64,000 bases of DNA, taken from the NCBI GenBank assembly GCA_039819165.1, contig JBCBSM010000001.1, positions 186,001 to 250,000 of the forward strand. Reading direction: 5' to 3'. The translations under genes and the position numbers were made by a program. Below the pieces are notes generated by a model, which saw nothing but the letters and a program-made list of their open reading frames with translations, was not told the DNA's origin and did not search any database. How positions within the stretch are numbered: the stretch's first letter is position 1; each line of letters begins with the position of its first letter. This DNA comes from Planctomycetota bacterium. GTDB lineage: Bacteria > Planctomycetota > Phycisphaerae > Phycisphaerales > UBA1924. Shown here piece by piece: positions 18,747 through 27,583 of this stretch.

Positions 18747-19088
18747 ATGAAGATCTATGTTGGCAACCTGTCGTACGACACCACCGAGGCCGGCCTTGCC
18801 GAGGCGTTCGCCGAGCACGGCGAGGTCAAGAGCGCCAACCTCGTCATGGACCGCGAGACCGGCCGCCCCCGCGGCTTCGGCTTCGTGGAGATGGACGACG
18901 AGGGTGCCAAGCGGGCCATGGAGGCCCTCAACGGCAAGGAGCTCGACGGCCGCTCGCTGACCGTCAACGAGGCCCGCCCCCGCGAGGGCGGCGGCGGTGG
19001 TCGCGGCGGCTTCGGCGGCGGCCGTGGCGGTGGCGGCGGCCGTGGCGGCTACGGCGGCGGCGGCGGTGGTGGTCGCGGCGGCTGGTAG
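18747..19088 (+). CDS. RRM-type RNA-binding protein with glycine-rich tail
   Basis: A 113-residue protein with one RNA recognition motif: RNP2 IYVGNLS (about 3-9), RNP1 RGFGFVEM (about 42-49). It ends in an Arg-Gly-Gly-rich tail (about 78-113), as in the Rbp proteins of cyanobacteria and planctomycetes. It should bind single-stranded RNA, perhaps as an RNA chaperone in the cold; the tail may drive self-association. No Shine-Dalgarno is visible before the ATG. The Gly-rich codons create a GGC/GGT tandem look at the DNA level. A strong terminator follows. Confidence 0.92.
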   Translation: MKIYVGNLSYDTTEAGLAEAFAEHGEVKSANLVMDRETGRPRGFGFVEMDDEGAKRAMEALNGKELDGRSLTVNEARPREGGGGGRGGFGGGRGGGGGRGGYGGGGGGGRGGW

Positions 19089-19116
19089 TTCGCACGCAGT
19101 CGAGTGGAAGACCTAG

Positions 19117-19158
19117 ACGCCGGCCCGCGTGAGAGCGTGGGCCGGCGTTGTTGTTTTT
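19117..19158 (+). terminator. Intrinsic terminator after the RRM protein gene
   Basis: A 13-base GC-rich arm (19117-19129) pairs with 19136-19148 around a short loop and is followed by TTGTTGTTTTT. It lies 29 bases past the stop, so the RRM gene is probably a single transcription unit. Confidence 0.88.
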
Positions 19159-19444
19159 GGCAATGGGCAACGGGCTAGAGCACATTGAGCCAGTGGGTTC
19201 GCAACGCCGCTGAGAGCAATCGAATTGCAGGCAACGATCGAGATGCTCGAGTGTCCGTGGCCACCAACCGAACTTGACGATGCCGCCGGGGCTGAACCTC
19301 TCTCTTGACACACCATCGAAGCCAGTCCGCGACCCCAGCGCACGAGTTAGCGCGTTGTCTCCGCGACGTGCGTTGCCCGCTGCCATCCCTTGCGTACGCT
19401 CCCCAAACACACCGGCTCCACGCCCGGCCCGCACGGAGGCTCCC
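19159..19444. other. Intergenic region upstream of sucC
   Basis: These 286 bases have no gene that I can support. The composition is AT-richer than the flanking genes. TTGACG (near 19274) and TTGACA (19305-19310) are possible -35 boxes, but neither has a good -10 partner at 16-18 bases. Confidence 0.4.
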
Positions 19445-20647
19445 ATGAAGATCCACGAGTACCAGGCCCGCGATCTCCTTGCCCAGTACGGCGTGCCCGT
19501 GCCGGCGGCGACGGTCATCGAGCGGTTCGAGGACGCCGCGGGGGCGTTCAAGGAGGTGACCGCGGAGTCGGCGGGCGATCCGCTGGCGGTGGTCAAGGCC
19601 CAGGTGCACGCCGGCGGGCGGGGCAAGGCGGGCTTCGTCAAGCTCGTGAAGTCGGCCGACGAGGCGACCGAGGCCGCCCGCTTCATGCTGAGCAACAAGA
19701 TGGTCAGCGTGCAGACCGGGCCCGAGGGGCTGGAGGTCACCAAGCTGCTGGTGGCCAGCGGCGTGGACATTGCCCACGAGTACTACCTGGCGATCACGAC
19801 CGACCGCAAGACGCGGCGGCACGTGCTGATCGCCAGCGCCGAGGGCGGCGTCGAGATCGAGACGGTCGCCAAGGAGAATCCGGACGCGATCGCCCGCGAG
19901 CCGCTGCACCCGCTGCTGGGGCTGCAGGCCTTCCAGGCGAGGCGAGTGGCCTTCAAGCTGGGCTTCAAGGGCAAGCAGGTGGGGCAGGCCGTCAGGATCA
20001 TGATGGCCCTTGCGAAGGTGTTCCTCGACAAGGACTGCACGATCGCGGAGATCAATCCATTGATCGCCACGCCGGCGACCGACGAGCATCCCGACGGCCA
20101 GGTGATGGCCATCGACGCGAAGTTCAACTTCGACGACAACGCCACCTTCCGCCACAAGGACGTGCAGGCCATGTTCGACCCGGCCGAGGAGAACGCCGCC
20201 GAGCTGCGGGCGCACCGCATGGGGCTGAGCTACATCGCGCTGGACGGCAACATCGGCTGCCTCGTCAACGGCGCGGGCCTGGCGATGGCCACGATGGACA
20301 CCACCAAGCTGCACGGCGGGGAGCCGGCCAACTTCCTGGACGTCGGCGGCAGCGCCAGCGAGGAGGCCGTCACCGAGGCCTTCCGCATCATCCTGGAGGA
20401 CAACGCCGTCAAGGGCGTGCTGGTGAACATCTTCGGCGGCATCATGGACTGCGCGGTCATCGCCCAGGGCATCGTGAATGCGGCCAAGGAGATCGGCTTC
20501 GAGGTGCCCCTGGTGGTCCGGCTCGAGGGCACCAACGTCGAGGCGGGACGAAAGATCCTCGAGGACGCCAGCAGCGACCTCGGCACGCTGCAGGCCGCCA
20601 GCGACCTGGGCGACGCGGCCAAGAAGGTCGTGGCGGCGGTGGCCTAG
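19445..20647 (+). CDS. sucC: Succinate-CoA ligase (ADP-forming) beta subunit
   Basis: A 400-residue ATP-grasp subunit of succinyl-CoA synthetase, which makes ATP or GTP from succinyl-CoA in the TCA cycle. It starts [20 protein letters not shown], and has [20 protein letters not shown] (ATP-grasp), AEINPLI with metal-binding residues, [20 protein letters not shown] and [10 protein letters not shown], all in family order. GGAGG precedes the ATG. The alpha subunit gene sucD, normally next, is absent; hisN follows after 23 bases. Confidence 0.95.
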   Translation: MKIHEYQARDLLAQYGVPVPAATVIERFEDAAGAFKEVTAESAGDPLAVVKAQVHAGGRGKAGFVKLVKSADEATEAARFMLSNKMVSVQTGPEGLEVTKLLVASGVDIAHEYYLAITTDRKTRRHVLIASAEGGVEIETVAKENPDAIAREPLHPLLGLQAFQARRVAFKLGFKGKQVGQAVRIMMALAKVFLDKDCTIAEINPLIATPATDEHPDGQVMAIDAKFNFDDNATFRHKDVQAMFDPAEENAAELRAHRMGLSYIALDGNIGCLVNGAGLAMATMDTTKLHGGEPANFLDVGGSASEEAVTEAFRIILEDNAVKGVLVNIFGGIMDCAVIAQGIVNAAKEIGFEVPLVVRLEGTNVEAGRKILEDASSDLGTLQAASDLGDAAKKVVAAVA

Positions 20648-20670
20648 CTCAAGTTCGGAGGGCCGCGGCG

Positions 20671-21504
20671 ATGGCGACGCTCATCGAGATGCCCATCAGC
20701 GAGGGCGTCGATCGCGAGATCGCGCGGAGGCTGGAGCTGGCGATCGCCGCCGCCCAGGCCGCCGGCGGCGTCACGCTGCAGTTCTTCCAGACCGATCGGC
20801 TCGGCACGCAGACCAAGGGCGACGGCAGCCCCGTGACCGAGGCCGACCGCGGCGCCGAGCAGACGCTGCGGGCCGCGATCGAGGAGAGCTTCCCGGATGA
20901 TGCGATCCTGGGCGAGGAGTTCGGCGACAAGGCCGGCTCGTCGGGCTACCGCTGGATCCTGGACCCCATCGACGGCACGATCAGCTTCGTGCACGGCGTG
21001 CCCCTGTACGGCACGCTGGTCGGCGTGCTGCGGGGCGACGAGCCGATTGCCGGCGTGGTGCACATGCCGGCGCTGGGCGAGACGGTCTACGCCGCCCGGG
21101 GCGGCGGCGCGTGGTGGGTGCCCAGGCCGGGGCAGGACGCCCGGCCCGCGGCCGTGACCGCGACGTCGACGCTGGCCGAGGCGACGCTCGTGACCACCGC
21201 GCTGGAGTACTTCACCCAGATGGACGCCGACGGCGCATTCCTGGACATCACGCGGGCGTGCGCCCGCACGCGGGGCTGGAGCGATTGCTACGCCCACGTG
21301 CTGCTGGCGACCGGCCGGTGCGACGCGGTGGTCGAGCCGACCATCAAGCCGTGGGACGTGGCTCCGCTGCCGGTGATCCTGGTGGAACTAGGCGGCGGAT
21401 TCTCGGACTGGACCGGCGAGCCGCGGATCGACGGGGGGCACGCCATCGCCACCAACGGCCGCCTGCACGCCGAACTGCTCGATCTGGTTCGCCCGCACGC
21501 GTGA
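20671..21504 (+). CDS. hisN: Inositol monophosphatase family; probable histidinol-phosphatase
   Basis: A 277-residue metal-dependent phosphatase. It has TKGDGSPVTEADR (about 49-60), the metal-binding GEEFG (about 81-85), WILDPIDGT (about 95-103) and KPWDVAPL near the C-terminus. The GWSDCYAHVLLATGRCD segment resembles the HisN group (histidinol phosphate to histidinol) rather than plain inositol monophosphatase. GGAGGG lies 10 bases before the ATG. Substrate assignment is by subfamily resemblance; related phosphatases act on inositol phosphates or 3',5'-bisphosphonucleotides. Confidence 0.75.
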   Translation: MATLIEMPISEGVDREIARRLELAIAAAQAAGGVTLQFFQTDRLGTQTKGDGSPVTEADRGAEQTLRAAIEESFPDDAILGEEFGDKAGSSGYRWILDPIDGTISFVHGVPLYGTLVGVLRGDEPIAGVVHMPALGETVYAARGGGAWWVPRPGQDARPAAVTATSTLAEATLVTTALEYFTQMDADGAFLDITRACARTRGWSDCYAHVLLATGRCDAVVEPTIKPWDVAPLPVILVELGGGFSDWTGEPRIDGGHAIATNGRLHAELLDLVRPHA

Positions 21505-21567
21505 GGCCCGCGGTCGAAACGCGACTTACACTTGCTCCAAGAGCTAGTGGGCCAACGGAGGCGATCG

Positions 21568-22059
21568 ATGGGCACGCAATTCGCGACCTTTGCAGCCGGG
21601 TGCTTCTGGGGCGTGGAGCACCAGTTCCGCCAGATCGAGGGCGTCGTGGATACCGCCGTGGGCTACGCCGGCGGCGGCGTCGACGACCCGACCTACGAGC
21701 AGGTGTGCCGCGAGGACACGGGCCACGCCGAGGTCGTCCGCGTCGAGTACGACCCCGAAATAGTCGAGTACGACACGCTGCTGCACCACTTCTGGCGGCT
21801 GCACGATCCCACCCAGCGGAACCGCCAGGGGCCCGACGTCGGCACCCAGTATCGCTCGGCCATCTTCTATGAGACGCCCGAGCAGCAGGCCGCGGCGCAA
21901 GACTCCAAGCGGGCCGAGGACGAGTCGGGCCGGCACGGCAGGCCGATCGCGACCGAGATCAGCCCGGCCGCGACCTTCTACCGGGCCGAGGAGTACCACC
22001 AGCGGTACCTCGAGAAGCGGGGCATGGCGACCTGCGCGATGCCCACCGGCGGGCATTAG
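21568..22059 (+). CDS. msrA: Peptide methionine (S)-S-oxide reductase
   Basis: A 163-residue repair enzyme reducing methionine-S-sulfoxide in oxidised proteins. It has the catalytic motif [10 protein letters not shown] (Cys 12), [16 protein letters not shown], the [12 protein letters not shown] stretch and [12 protein letters not shown], all diagnostic. The second Cys in the C-terminal [11 protein letters not shown] may resolve the sulfenic acid. ACGGAGG precedes the ATG; an upstream TTG in frame has no support. FUN14-like and LytTR genes follow closely. Confidence 0.94.
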   Translation: MGTQFATFAAGCFWGVEHQFRQIEGVVDTAVGYAGGGVDDPTYEQVCREDTGHAEVVRVEYDPEIVEYDTLLHHFWRLHDPTQRNRQGPDVGTQYRSAIFYETPEQQAAAQDSKRAEDESGRHGRPIATEISPAATFYRAEEYHQRYLEKRGMATCAMPTGGH

Positions 22060-22088
22060 CCGCTCGGCCGGACCAGCCGGGAGAGGCA

Positions 22089-22760
22089 ATGAGCGACGAG
22101 GCGGCATCGGCGGCGGGTGAGGTAGCGCAGGGCGCGGCCGGCGTCATCGGCCAGATGAGCCTGGTGCAGCGGGCGCTCGTGGCGCTGTCGGGCGTGGTGA
22201 TGGCCGCGGGCGTGGGCCTTGGCATCGCCGGACCGCTGGCGAGCGAGACCCCGGCGCCGCGGGCCGAGGTCGCCGCGGAGGGCCCGGGAGCGTCCGATGC
22301 GGGCGATGCGGCAGACGCGGCGAGCGGCTTCGTGGGCGATGGCGGCGGCATCGAATGGCCCGATGGTCTGCCGCGGCCGGGCCCGTCCGAGCCCGAGGCC
22401 GGCGAGGTGCCGGCGGACGCCGACGAGTTCGAGGACGGCGAGGCATCGACGGCCGATCCGTGGTCTCCGGCGATCTTCCGCATGGGCTTTAGCTTCTTCG
22501 TGGGCTTCGCGGTGGCCTACGCGGTGCGGGCCTTCGTCAAGGTCAGCCTGATCGGGCTGGGCATGGTGTTCTTGCTGCTGTTCGGCCTGCAGTACGCCGG
22601 CTTCGTCGAGGTGAAGTGGGACGTCATCGGCGACCGCTACGACTCGACGCAGGCGTGGCTGGGCGGCCAGATCAGCGGCTTTACGGCCTTCGCGACGGGC
22701 TACCTGCCCTCGGCGGGCGCCGCGGTGGGCGGCCTGGCGTTCGGCTTCAAGCGGAAGTAG
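22089..22760 (+). CDS. FUN14-like membrane protein
   Basis: A 223-residue protein. The N-terminal part has one hydrophobic segment (about 25-48), then a long acidic, Pro- and Gly-rich linker (about 50-125). The C-terminal 80 residues, with two membrane segments (GFSFFVGFAVAYAVRAFVKV and IGLGMVFLLLFGLQYAGFV) and a final GFKRK, resemble the FUN14 family. The bacterial role of that family is unknown; eukaryotic FUNDC1 is a mitochondrial outer-membrane mitophagy receptor. It lies 29 bases after msrA and 9 before the LytTR gene, so the three are likely co-transcribed. Confidence 0.55.
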   Translation: MSDEAASAAGEVAQGAAGVIGQMSLVQRALVALSGVVMAAGVGLGIAGPLASETPAPRAEVAAEGPGASDAGDAADAASGFVGDGGGIEWPDGLPRPGPSEPEAGEVPADADEFEDGEASTADPWSPAIFRMGFSFFVGFAVAYAVRAFVKVSLIGLGMVFLLLFGLQYAGFVEVKWDVIGDRYDSTQAWLGGQISGFTAFATGYLPSAGAAVGGLAFGFKRK

Positions 22761-22769
22761 GGTGCCGCA

Positions 22770-23609
22770 GTGGCGCACCGGCGGATCTGGCTGGCCTCGA
22801 TCGTGGTGTGGTCGGTCGTCGCCGTGCTGGCCGCGACCGACCAGTGGGCCGCCTGGCGCGACACGCCCAAGGAACTGAGCTGGCTGCGGGCGCTGGGCTG
22901 GCAGGGGTCGAGCTGGCTCGTGCTGGTGCCGGTCACGCCGCTGCTGTTCGAGGTGGTGCGGCGGTGGCCGCTGGAGCGTGGGCGGCCGCGACGCCTCCTC
23001 GCGCACGTCCTGGGCGGGCTGGTGACGGGCTGCCTGTTCCTGCTGGCCTCGGTGCCGTTGCGGCTTGCGTTCCATCCCAGCCCGATGCGATGGTCGTTCT
23101 TCGGCGAGGCCTACCACAAGTCGCTGCCGCAGGCCGTGGCGATCGGCGTGGGCGTGTACTGGCTGGTGGTTGTCGTGGCGTCGCTAACGGAGACCCGGCG
23201 GCGCCTCCGCGAAGCGGACCGGCCACCAGCTGAGGTCGACCAGCCCGCACCGGCGACGGAGCACGTGCTACTCCAGACGCCGGGCGGGGTGGCGCGGCTC
23301 GCGATCGGGTCCATCTCGTGGGCCGAGCCGCACGAGCCGGGGTCGCGCGTGCACGCGGCGGGGGAGGCGCTGCTGGTCCGCCACACGCTGGCGGAGCTGG
23401 AGTCGATGCTCTCGGGCTTCGTGCGCACGCATCGCGCGTGCCTCGTCAATCCGTCGCACGTCCGGGAGGTGCTCGGGGCGTCCAGCCGCGATGGCAGCGT
23501 GCGGCTCGCGAGTGGCGAAGTGCTGCCGCTCAGCCGCCGGCGTCGTGCGGAGGTCGACGAGGCCATCGGGGCGGCACCGGCCCATTTGTCCAGACCGGCG
23601 ACCGCCTGA
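22770..23609 (+). CDS. Membrane-bound LytTR-domain transcription regulator
   Basis: A 279-residue protein with a GTG start. It has about four N-terminal membrane helices (roughly 8-24, 46-65, 80-103, 122-140) and a C-terminal LytTR DNA-binding domain (about 165-268) with RTHRACLVNPSHVREV and GEVLPLSRRRRAEVDEAI. LytTR proteins bind DNA through beta-strands and control surface or secreted factors. There is no receiver domain and no histidine kinase gene nearby, so it looks like a one-component sensor anchored in the membrane. The ligand is unknown. Confidence 0.8.
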   Translation: MAHRRIWLASIVVWSVVAVLAATDQWAAWRDTPKELSWLRALGWQGSSWLVLVPVTPLLFEVVRRWPLERGRPRRLLAHVLGGLVTGCLFLLASVPLRLAFHPSPMRWSFFGEAYHKSLPQAVAIGVGVYWLVVVVASLTETRRRLREADRPPAEVDQPAPATEHVLLQTPGGVARLAIGSISWAEPHEPGSRVHAAGEALLVRHTLAELESMLSGFVRTHRACLVNPSHVREVLGASSRDGSVRLASGEVLPLSRRRRAEVDEAIGAAPAHLSRPATA

Positions 23610-23723
23610 GCCGCGCCGCTCGCCCCCGGATGTGCGCCGCTCGCCGATCGGGCGGACCGCGGCGGCCTTGGGCGTGGTATCCGATGCGGCACGCGGGCCC
23701 CGCGTGCGCAAAAGGAGACCGCC

Positions 23724-24956
23724 ATGCCCCGAGTTCTGACGTCCGTTCCTGTCCGCCGCTCGCTCGCCCTCGCCGGGGCGCTCGCCGCCGGCATTCCGTC
23801 GTTCGCCGCGTGCGTCGGCGCGCCCCGGCCGCCGACGCACTTCGAGCTGCACGGCCAGCCCGTGCCCGTGGGCCCGATGCCGGGCGGGCTGGTGCTCGCC
23901 GACATGGACGCCGATGGCGACCTCGACGCCGTGGTGGTCTGCGGGCCGTGCTGCGGGCGGGATCCGGTGCCCGAGTCGGGCCATCTCCGGGTGCTGCTCA
24001 ACGACGGCGGGGGCACGCTCCGCCCGCTCGGCGGCCGCATCCGTCTCGGAGAGACGGCCACCGGAGGCGACGTGGGCGACGTCAACGGCGACGGCATCCT
24101 CGACGTCGTGGCGCACCACCACCTGAGCTACCGCATCGCCGTGCTCCTGGGGGTGGGCGATGGTCGGCTCGCCGAACCCCGCTACGTCGAGATGCACCGG
24201 GGCGGCTCGCCGCACGTGCACGCGCTGCGGCTGGCCGACGTCGACAACGACGGCGACCTCGACGTGCTGGCCACGCTGGTCGATGACCACGCCATGGCCG
24301 TGCTGCTGGGGGACGGCGCGGGTGGATTTGCGCCCGCGCTGGGCCAGCCGTACTTCGCCCATCGGCACCCGTACGCCGGCCTCCGCGTGGCCGACCTCAA
24401 CGCCGACGGCAACCTCGATGCCGTCATGACCGACGTCCGCGGCAACGGCATGACCGTGCTGCTGGGCTCGGGCACCGGCATGTTCAGCCCCCGCAACGGC
24501 TTTGACCTGAACACCACGATGCCCATCGCTTCGGCCGAGCGGCCGATGTCCTGCGACCTGGGCGACCTGGATGGCGATGGCGATCTCGATGCGCTGGCGT
24601 TCATCGACGAGAGCCCCATGGTCATCCGGCTGGAAAACACCGGCGGCGGCATGTTCGTCGAGGCCGGGGATCCCATCATCGACCTGCGGACGCCCAGCGT
24701 CGGCGGCCGGCTCGTCGACGTCTCGGGCGACGGCCTGCTTGACGTCGTCGCGTCGGGCACGGCCTCGAGGCGGGTTGCGGTGTGCTTCGGAGAGCCCGGC
24801 GGCGGCTTCTCGCCCGCGATGCACGTCGACGCCGGCGGCCGCAGCCCGGGCGTGGCGGTGGGGGACATGGACGGCGACGGCCGTCCCGACATCGTGACCG
24901 CCAACTTCGACAGCGGGACGGTCAGCGTGCTGCGAAACGTGGGGCCCAGGGGCTAG
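23724..24956 (+). CDS. FG-GAP/VCBS repeat lipoprotein
   Basis: A 410-residue exported protein. The N-terminus has a signal peptide with a near-lipobox FAAC (Cys about 31), suggesting lipid anchoring. The rest is seven Asp-rich repeats of the FG-GAP type, such as ADMDADGDLDA, GDVNGDGILDV, ADVDNDGDLDV, GDLDGDGDLDA and GDMDGDGRPDI. These are calcium-binding blades of a seven-bladed beta-propeller. It probably acts on the cell surface in adhesion or binding. AAAGGAGA lies 6 bases before the ATG. Function cannot be specified further. Confidence 0.82.
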   Translation: MPRVLTSVPVRRSLALAGALAAGIPSFAACVGAPRPPTHFELHGQPVPVGPMPGGLVLADMDADGDLDAVVVCGPCCGRDPVPESGHLRVLLNDGGGTLRPLGGRIRLGETATGGDVGDVNGDGILDVVAHHHLSYRIAVLLGVGDGRLAEPRYVEMHRGGSPHVHALRLADVDNDGDLDVLATLVDDHAMAVLLGDGAGGFAPALGQPYFAHRHPYAGLRVADLNADGNLDAVMTDVRGNGMTVLLGSGTGMFSPRNGFDLNTTMPIASAERPMSCDLGDLDGDGDLDALAFIDESPMVIRLENTGGGMFVEAGDPIIDLRTPSVGGRLVDVSGDGLLDVVASGTASRRVAVCFGEPGGGFSPAMHVDAGGRSPGVAVGDMDGDGRPDIVTANFDSGTVSVLRNVGPRG

Positions 24957-24972
24957 CCGGTGCGTCCGGCGC

Positions 24973-26679
24973 TTACCCGGTGTCGCCCGCCACCTGGTTG
25001 ACCTCGTCCAGGCTCGTCACGCCCTGCGCCGCGAGCCGCAGGCCGAAGGTCCGCAGCGTCGTGAACAGGTCCTGCTCGATGATCTTCTTCATCGATTGGA
25101 TCGATGGCTCGCGGAGCACGATGTCTCGCAGCTCGTCGTTGAACTCGAGCAGCTCGAAGATGGCGCGGCGGCCGATGAACCCGGTCCTGAGGCAGCTCTT
25201 GCATCCCACGGGCACGTGCACCTTGTTGCTGCGTCCCATGTGCTTGGCTAGCTCGGGGCCGAGCTTGGCGGCCTCGCCGGGCGACAGCGGCACCTCGCGG
25301 CGGCACGTCGGGCACAGCACGCGGACGAGCCGCTGGGCGAGGATGACGTTGAGCGCGTTGGCGACCAGCGAGCCCTCGAGCCCGAGGTCGAGCACCCGGA
25401 AGACGGCCGACACGGTGTCCTTGGCGTGCACCGTCGAGAAGACGAGGTGGCCGGTCATCGCCGCCTGCATCGCGGTGCGGGCGGTCTCCTCATCGCGGAT
25501 TTCGCCGACGAGGATGACGTCGGGATCCTGGCGGAGCACGCTGCGGAGCAGGCCGCTGAAGCCCAGGCCCTGGCGGTCGTCGACGGGGATCTGGGTCACC
25601 CCGTCGAGCTTGTACTCGACGGGGTCCTCGATGGTGACGACGTTCTTGGCCTCGCGGTTGATCTCGCGGACGCAGTTGTGCAGCGTGGTGGTCTTGCCCG
25701 AGCCGGTGGGCCCGCAGACCAGCAGCATGCCCTGGTCCTTGAGCAGCAGCTTCTTGACGCGGGGCAGCATGTAGGGCGCCAGGCCCAGGTCGTCGACGGA
25801 CTGGGGCACGCCCCGCCCGTCGAGCACCCGCATGACGAGCTTCTGGCCGCCGACGGCGGGGGTGAAGCTGACGCGGTACTCGACGCGGCGCTCGCCGCCC
25901 GCACGCTCGTTCTTGGCCGGGAAGATGGCCGATAGCGTGCCGTCGTGGATCGCCTGGCGACCGGCGACCTCCATCTCGCAGGCGGTCTTGATGAGGTTGC
26001 ACGCCAGCGTGCCCGCGGCGCTGGGCAGCTCGGCCAGCGGCACCATCTGGCCGTCGACGCGGAGCCGCGCGTTGTAGGTCTCGCCGCGGGGCTCGAGGTG
26101 GATGTCGGTAGCGCGGCTTCGGTCGGCGCTGGCGAGCATCAGCCGGATGGCGACCGGGCCCGGCGACTCGCCCCTGAGCGCCTCGGTCCGCTCGCCCGAC
26201 GCGTTGAGGATCGTGATCCGCTCCTCGAGCGGGCCCGCGGGCGGGATCGCCTCGACCACCCGGCGGATCTCGCGGGCCCAGGACGACCCGGCCGCTGACG
26301 ACTCGGCCGCCTTCCTGCCCTTCTTGCGGCCCTTGTCTCCGATGTCGGCGGCGTCCTCGTCGGTGGCGTCCTCGGCTGGCCGCAGCTCGATGGTGAACTC
26401 GTGGTCGCCCACGCGGAGGACGTCGCCGGCGTCGAGGTAGGTCTGGTCGACCTTGACCTCGTTGACGCGGGTGCCGTTGCGGGATTGCAGGTCCTGTACC
26501 ACGTAGCGACCGCTGTCGTCGGGCTTGAGCAGGCAGTGGTGGCGGCTGGTGCGATCGTCGACCAGCCGGATGGCGTTGGTGGGGTGGCGGCCGATGGTGA
26601 TCTCGCGGCCGTCGAGCGGATGGGCGCGGCCCCTCCAGCCCTTGGGCCGCAGCACGAGTTGGTCGGTCGCGGTGGTCAT
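24973..26679 (-). CDS. FHA-domain fusion to a GspE/PilB-type secretion ATPase
   Basis: A 568-residue protein. An N-terminal FHA domain (about 8-98; GRHPTNAIRL, TSRHH and RNGTRVN, the usual phosphothreonine-binding loops) is joined by an acidic/basic linker to a hexameric type II secretion/type IV pilus ATPase. The ATPase has GPTGSGKT (about 323-330), an Asp box (ED at 351), VGEIRD Walker B (about 391-396), the His box TGHLVFSTVHA (about 409-419) and a four-Cys zinc site (about 456, 459, 493, 496). The normal GspE N-terminal domain is replaced by FHA, so assembly may answer to a Ser/Thr kinase. No other pilus or secretion genes are adjacent. Confidence 0.88.
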   Translation of the reverse strand: MTTATDQLVLRPKGWRGRAHPLDGREITIGRHPTNAIRLVDDRTSRHHCLLKPDDSGRYVVQDLQSRNGTRVNEVKVDQTYLDAGDVLRVGDHEFTIELRPAEDATDEDAADIGDKGRKKGRKAAESSAAGSSWAREIRRVVEAIPPAGPLEERITILNASGERTEALRGESPGPVAIRLMLASADRSRATDIHLEPRGETYNARLRVDGQMVPLAELPSAAGTLACNLIKTACEMEVAGRQAIHDGTLSAIFPAKNERAGGERRVEYRVSFTPAVGGQKLVMRVLDGRGVPQSVDDLGLAPYMLPRVKKLLLKDQGMLLVCGPTGSGKTTTLHNCVREINREAKNVVTIEDPVEYKLDGVTQIPVDDRQGLGFSGLLRSVLRQDPDVILVGEIRDEETARTAMQAAMTGHLVFSTVHAKDTVSAVFRVLDLGLEGSLVANALNVILAQRLVRVLCPTCRREVPLSPGEAAKLGPELAKHMGRSNKVHVPVGCKSCLRTGFIGRRAIFELLEFNDELRDIVLREPSIQSMKKIIEQDLFTTLRTFGLRLAAQGVTSLDEVNQVAGDTG

Positions 26680-26842
26680 GGTCGGTGCGTCTCGTCGGGC
26701 TGGGGTCCCGGGTCGGCGCGGGCGGGCCGCAGCAGGCAGTGTACTACCGAGAGGGGCTTCTCGTGGCGATCAGCGGCCGATGGACCCCGCCGAAGTGCCG
26801 CGGGGCGGTGGCCTTGCGGCATCAACGCCGCCACAATGCTGC

Positions 26843-27583
26843 GTGGCGCTGCCCCCCATCGAGCTGGAACGCGAACCCCAAGCCCCGCAGCTGCGGGACA
26901 CCGTCGCGGTTCGCCCCGCGCTCGAGGAAGTCCTGGGCGTAGTCGCGTCGGACGTGGCGATGCAGGCGGCCGCCTGCGTCCGCGAGTTCGGGGCCTTCCA
27001 CCTCGCGTTATCGGGTGGGCCGATGATCGAGCGGGTCTGCCGCGAGCTGATGGTCGATCCGGCCTACCGCTCACTGCCCTGGCGCGACACCCACGTGTGG
27101 ACGCTCGACGACGCGGCGGTGGAGCACAACGACCCGGCCAGCACCTACGGCATGCTCCGCGACCTGCTCGTGGGGCACGCCGGCATCCCCCGGGAGCACG
27201 TCCACGAGATCGCGGCCTTCCGGCCCGCCGCCGACGCCGAGTACGAGCGGGCCCTACGCCGCGGGCTCGGCGGCCGCACGCGGGGGCACGACCGGCTCGA
27301 CATGGCGCTGCTCGCGCTGGATCCGTCGGGCATCGCGGGCCGTCTCCAGCCGCCGCACGCCGACGCCGACGACCACCTCGTGGTGCGGCTCCCCGACGCC
27401 GCGGTCACGATGACGCCGCGGATGCTGTCGGGCAGCCGCTTCCTGGGGGTGCTGGCGATCGGTTCCGGCGTGCGGGGCGCGCTGGGCGTAGCCGAGCGGG
27501 GGGAGGCCACGCCCGTCCCCGAGTTGCTCGGCGGGCACACCCGCTGGTACGTCGACCACGACGCCTGCGCGGATGGGGCGTAG
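26843..27583 (+). CDS. 6-phosphogluconolactonase-like protein with degenerate active site
   Basis: A 246-residue protein of the glucosamine-6-phosphate isomerase/6-phosphogluconolactonase family. FHLALSGGPMIERV corresponds to the family's phosphate loop, HVWTLDDAAVEHNDPASTYG to the second motif, and VTMTPRMLSGSRF to the C-terminal helix. The catalytic stretch usually written GxGxDGHTAS reads ALDPSGIAGR, so both the Asp and the His are missing. It may be inactive or altered. The GTG start is where family similarity begins; an ATG at 26780 is an alternative. It overlaps the next gene by 11 bases. Confidence 0.65.
   Translation: MALPPIELEREPQAPQLRDTVAVRPALEEVLGVVASDVAMQAAACVREFGAFHLALSGGPMIERVCRELMVDPAYRSLPWRDTHVWTLDDAAVEHNDPASTYGMLRDLLVGHAGIPREHVHEIAAFRPAADAEYERALRRGLGGRTRGHDRLDMALLALDPSGIAGRLQPPHADADDHLVVRLPDAAVTMTPRMLSGSRFLGVLAIGSGVRGALGVAERGEATPVPELLGGHTRWYVDHDACADGA

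Noticed and set aside
18979-19085. GGC/GGT tandem DNA repeats
   Set aside because: They encode the Gly- and Arg-rich tail of the RRM protein, so they are coding rather than a repeat element.
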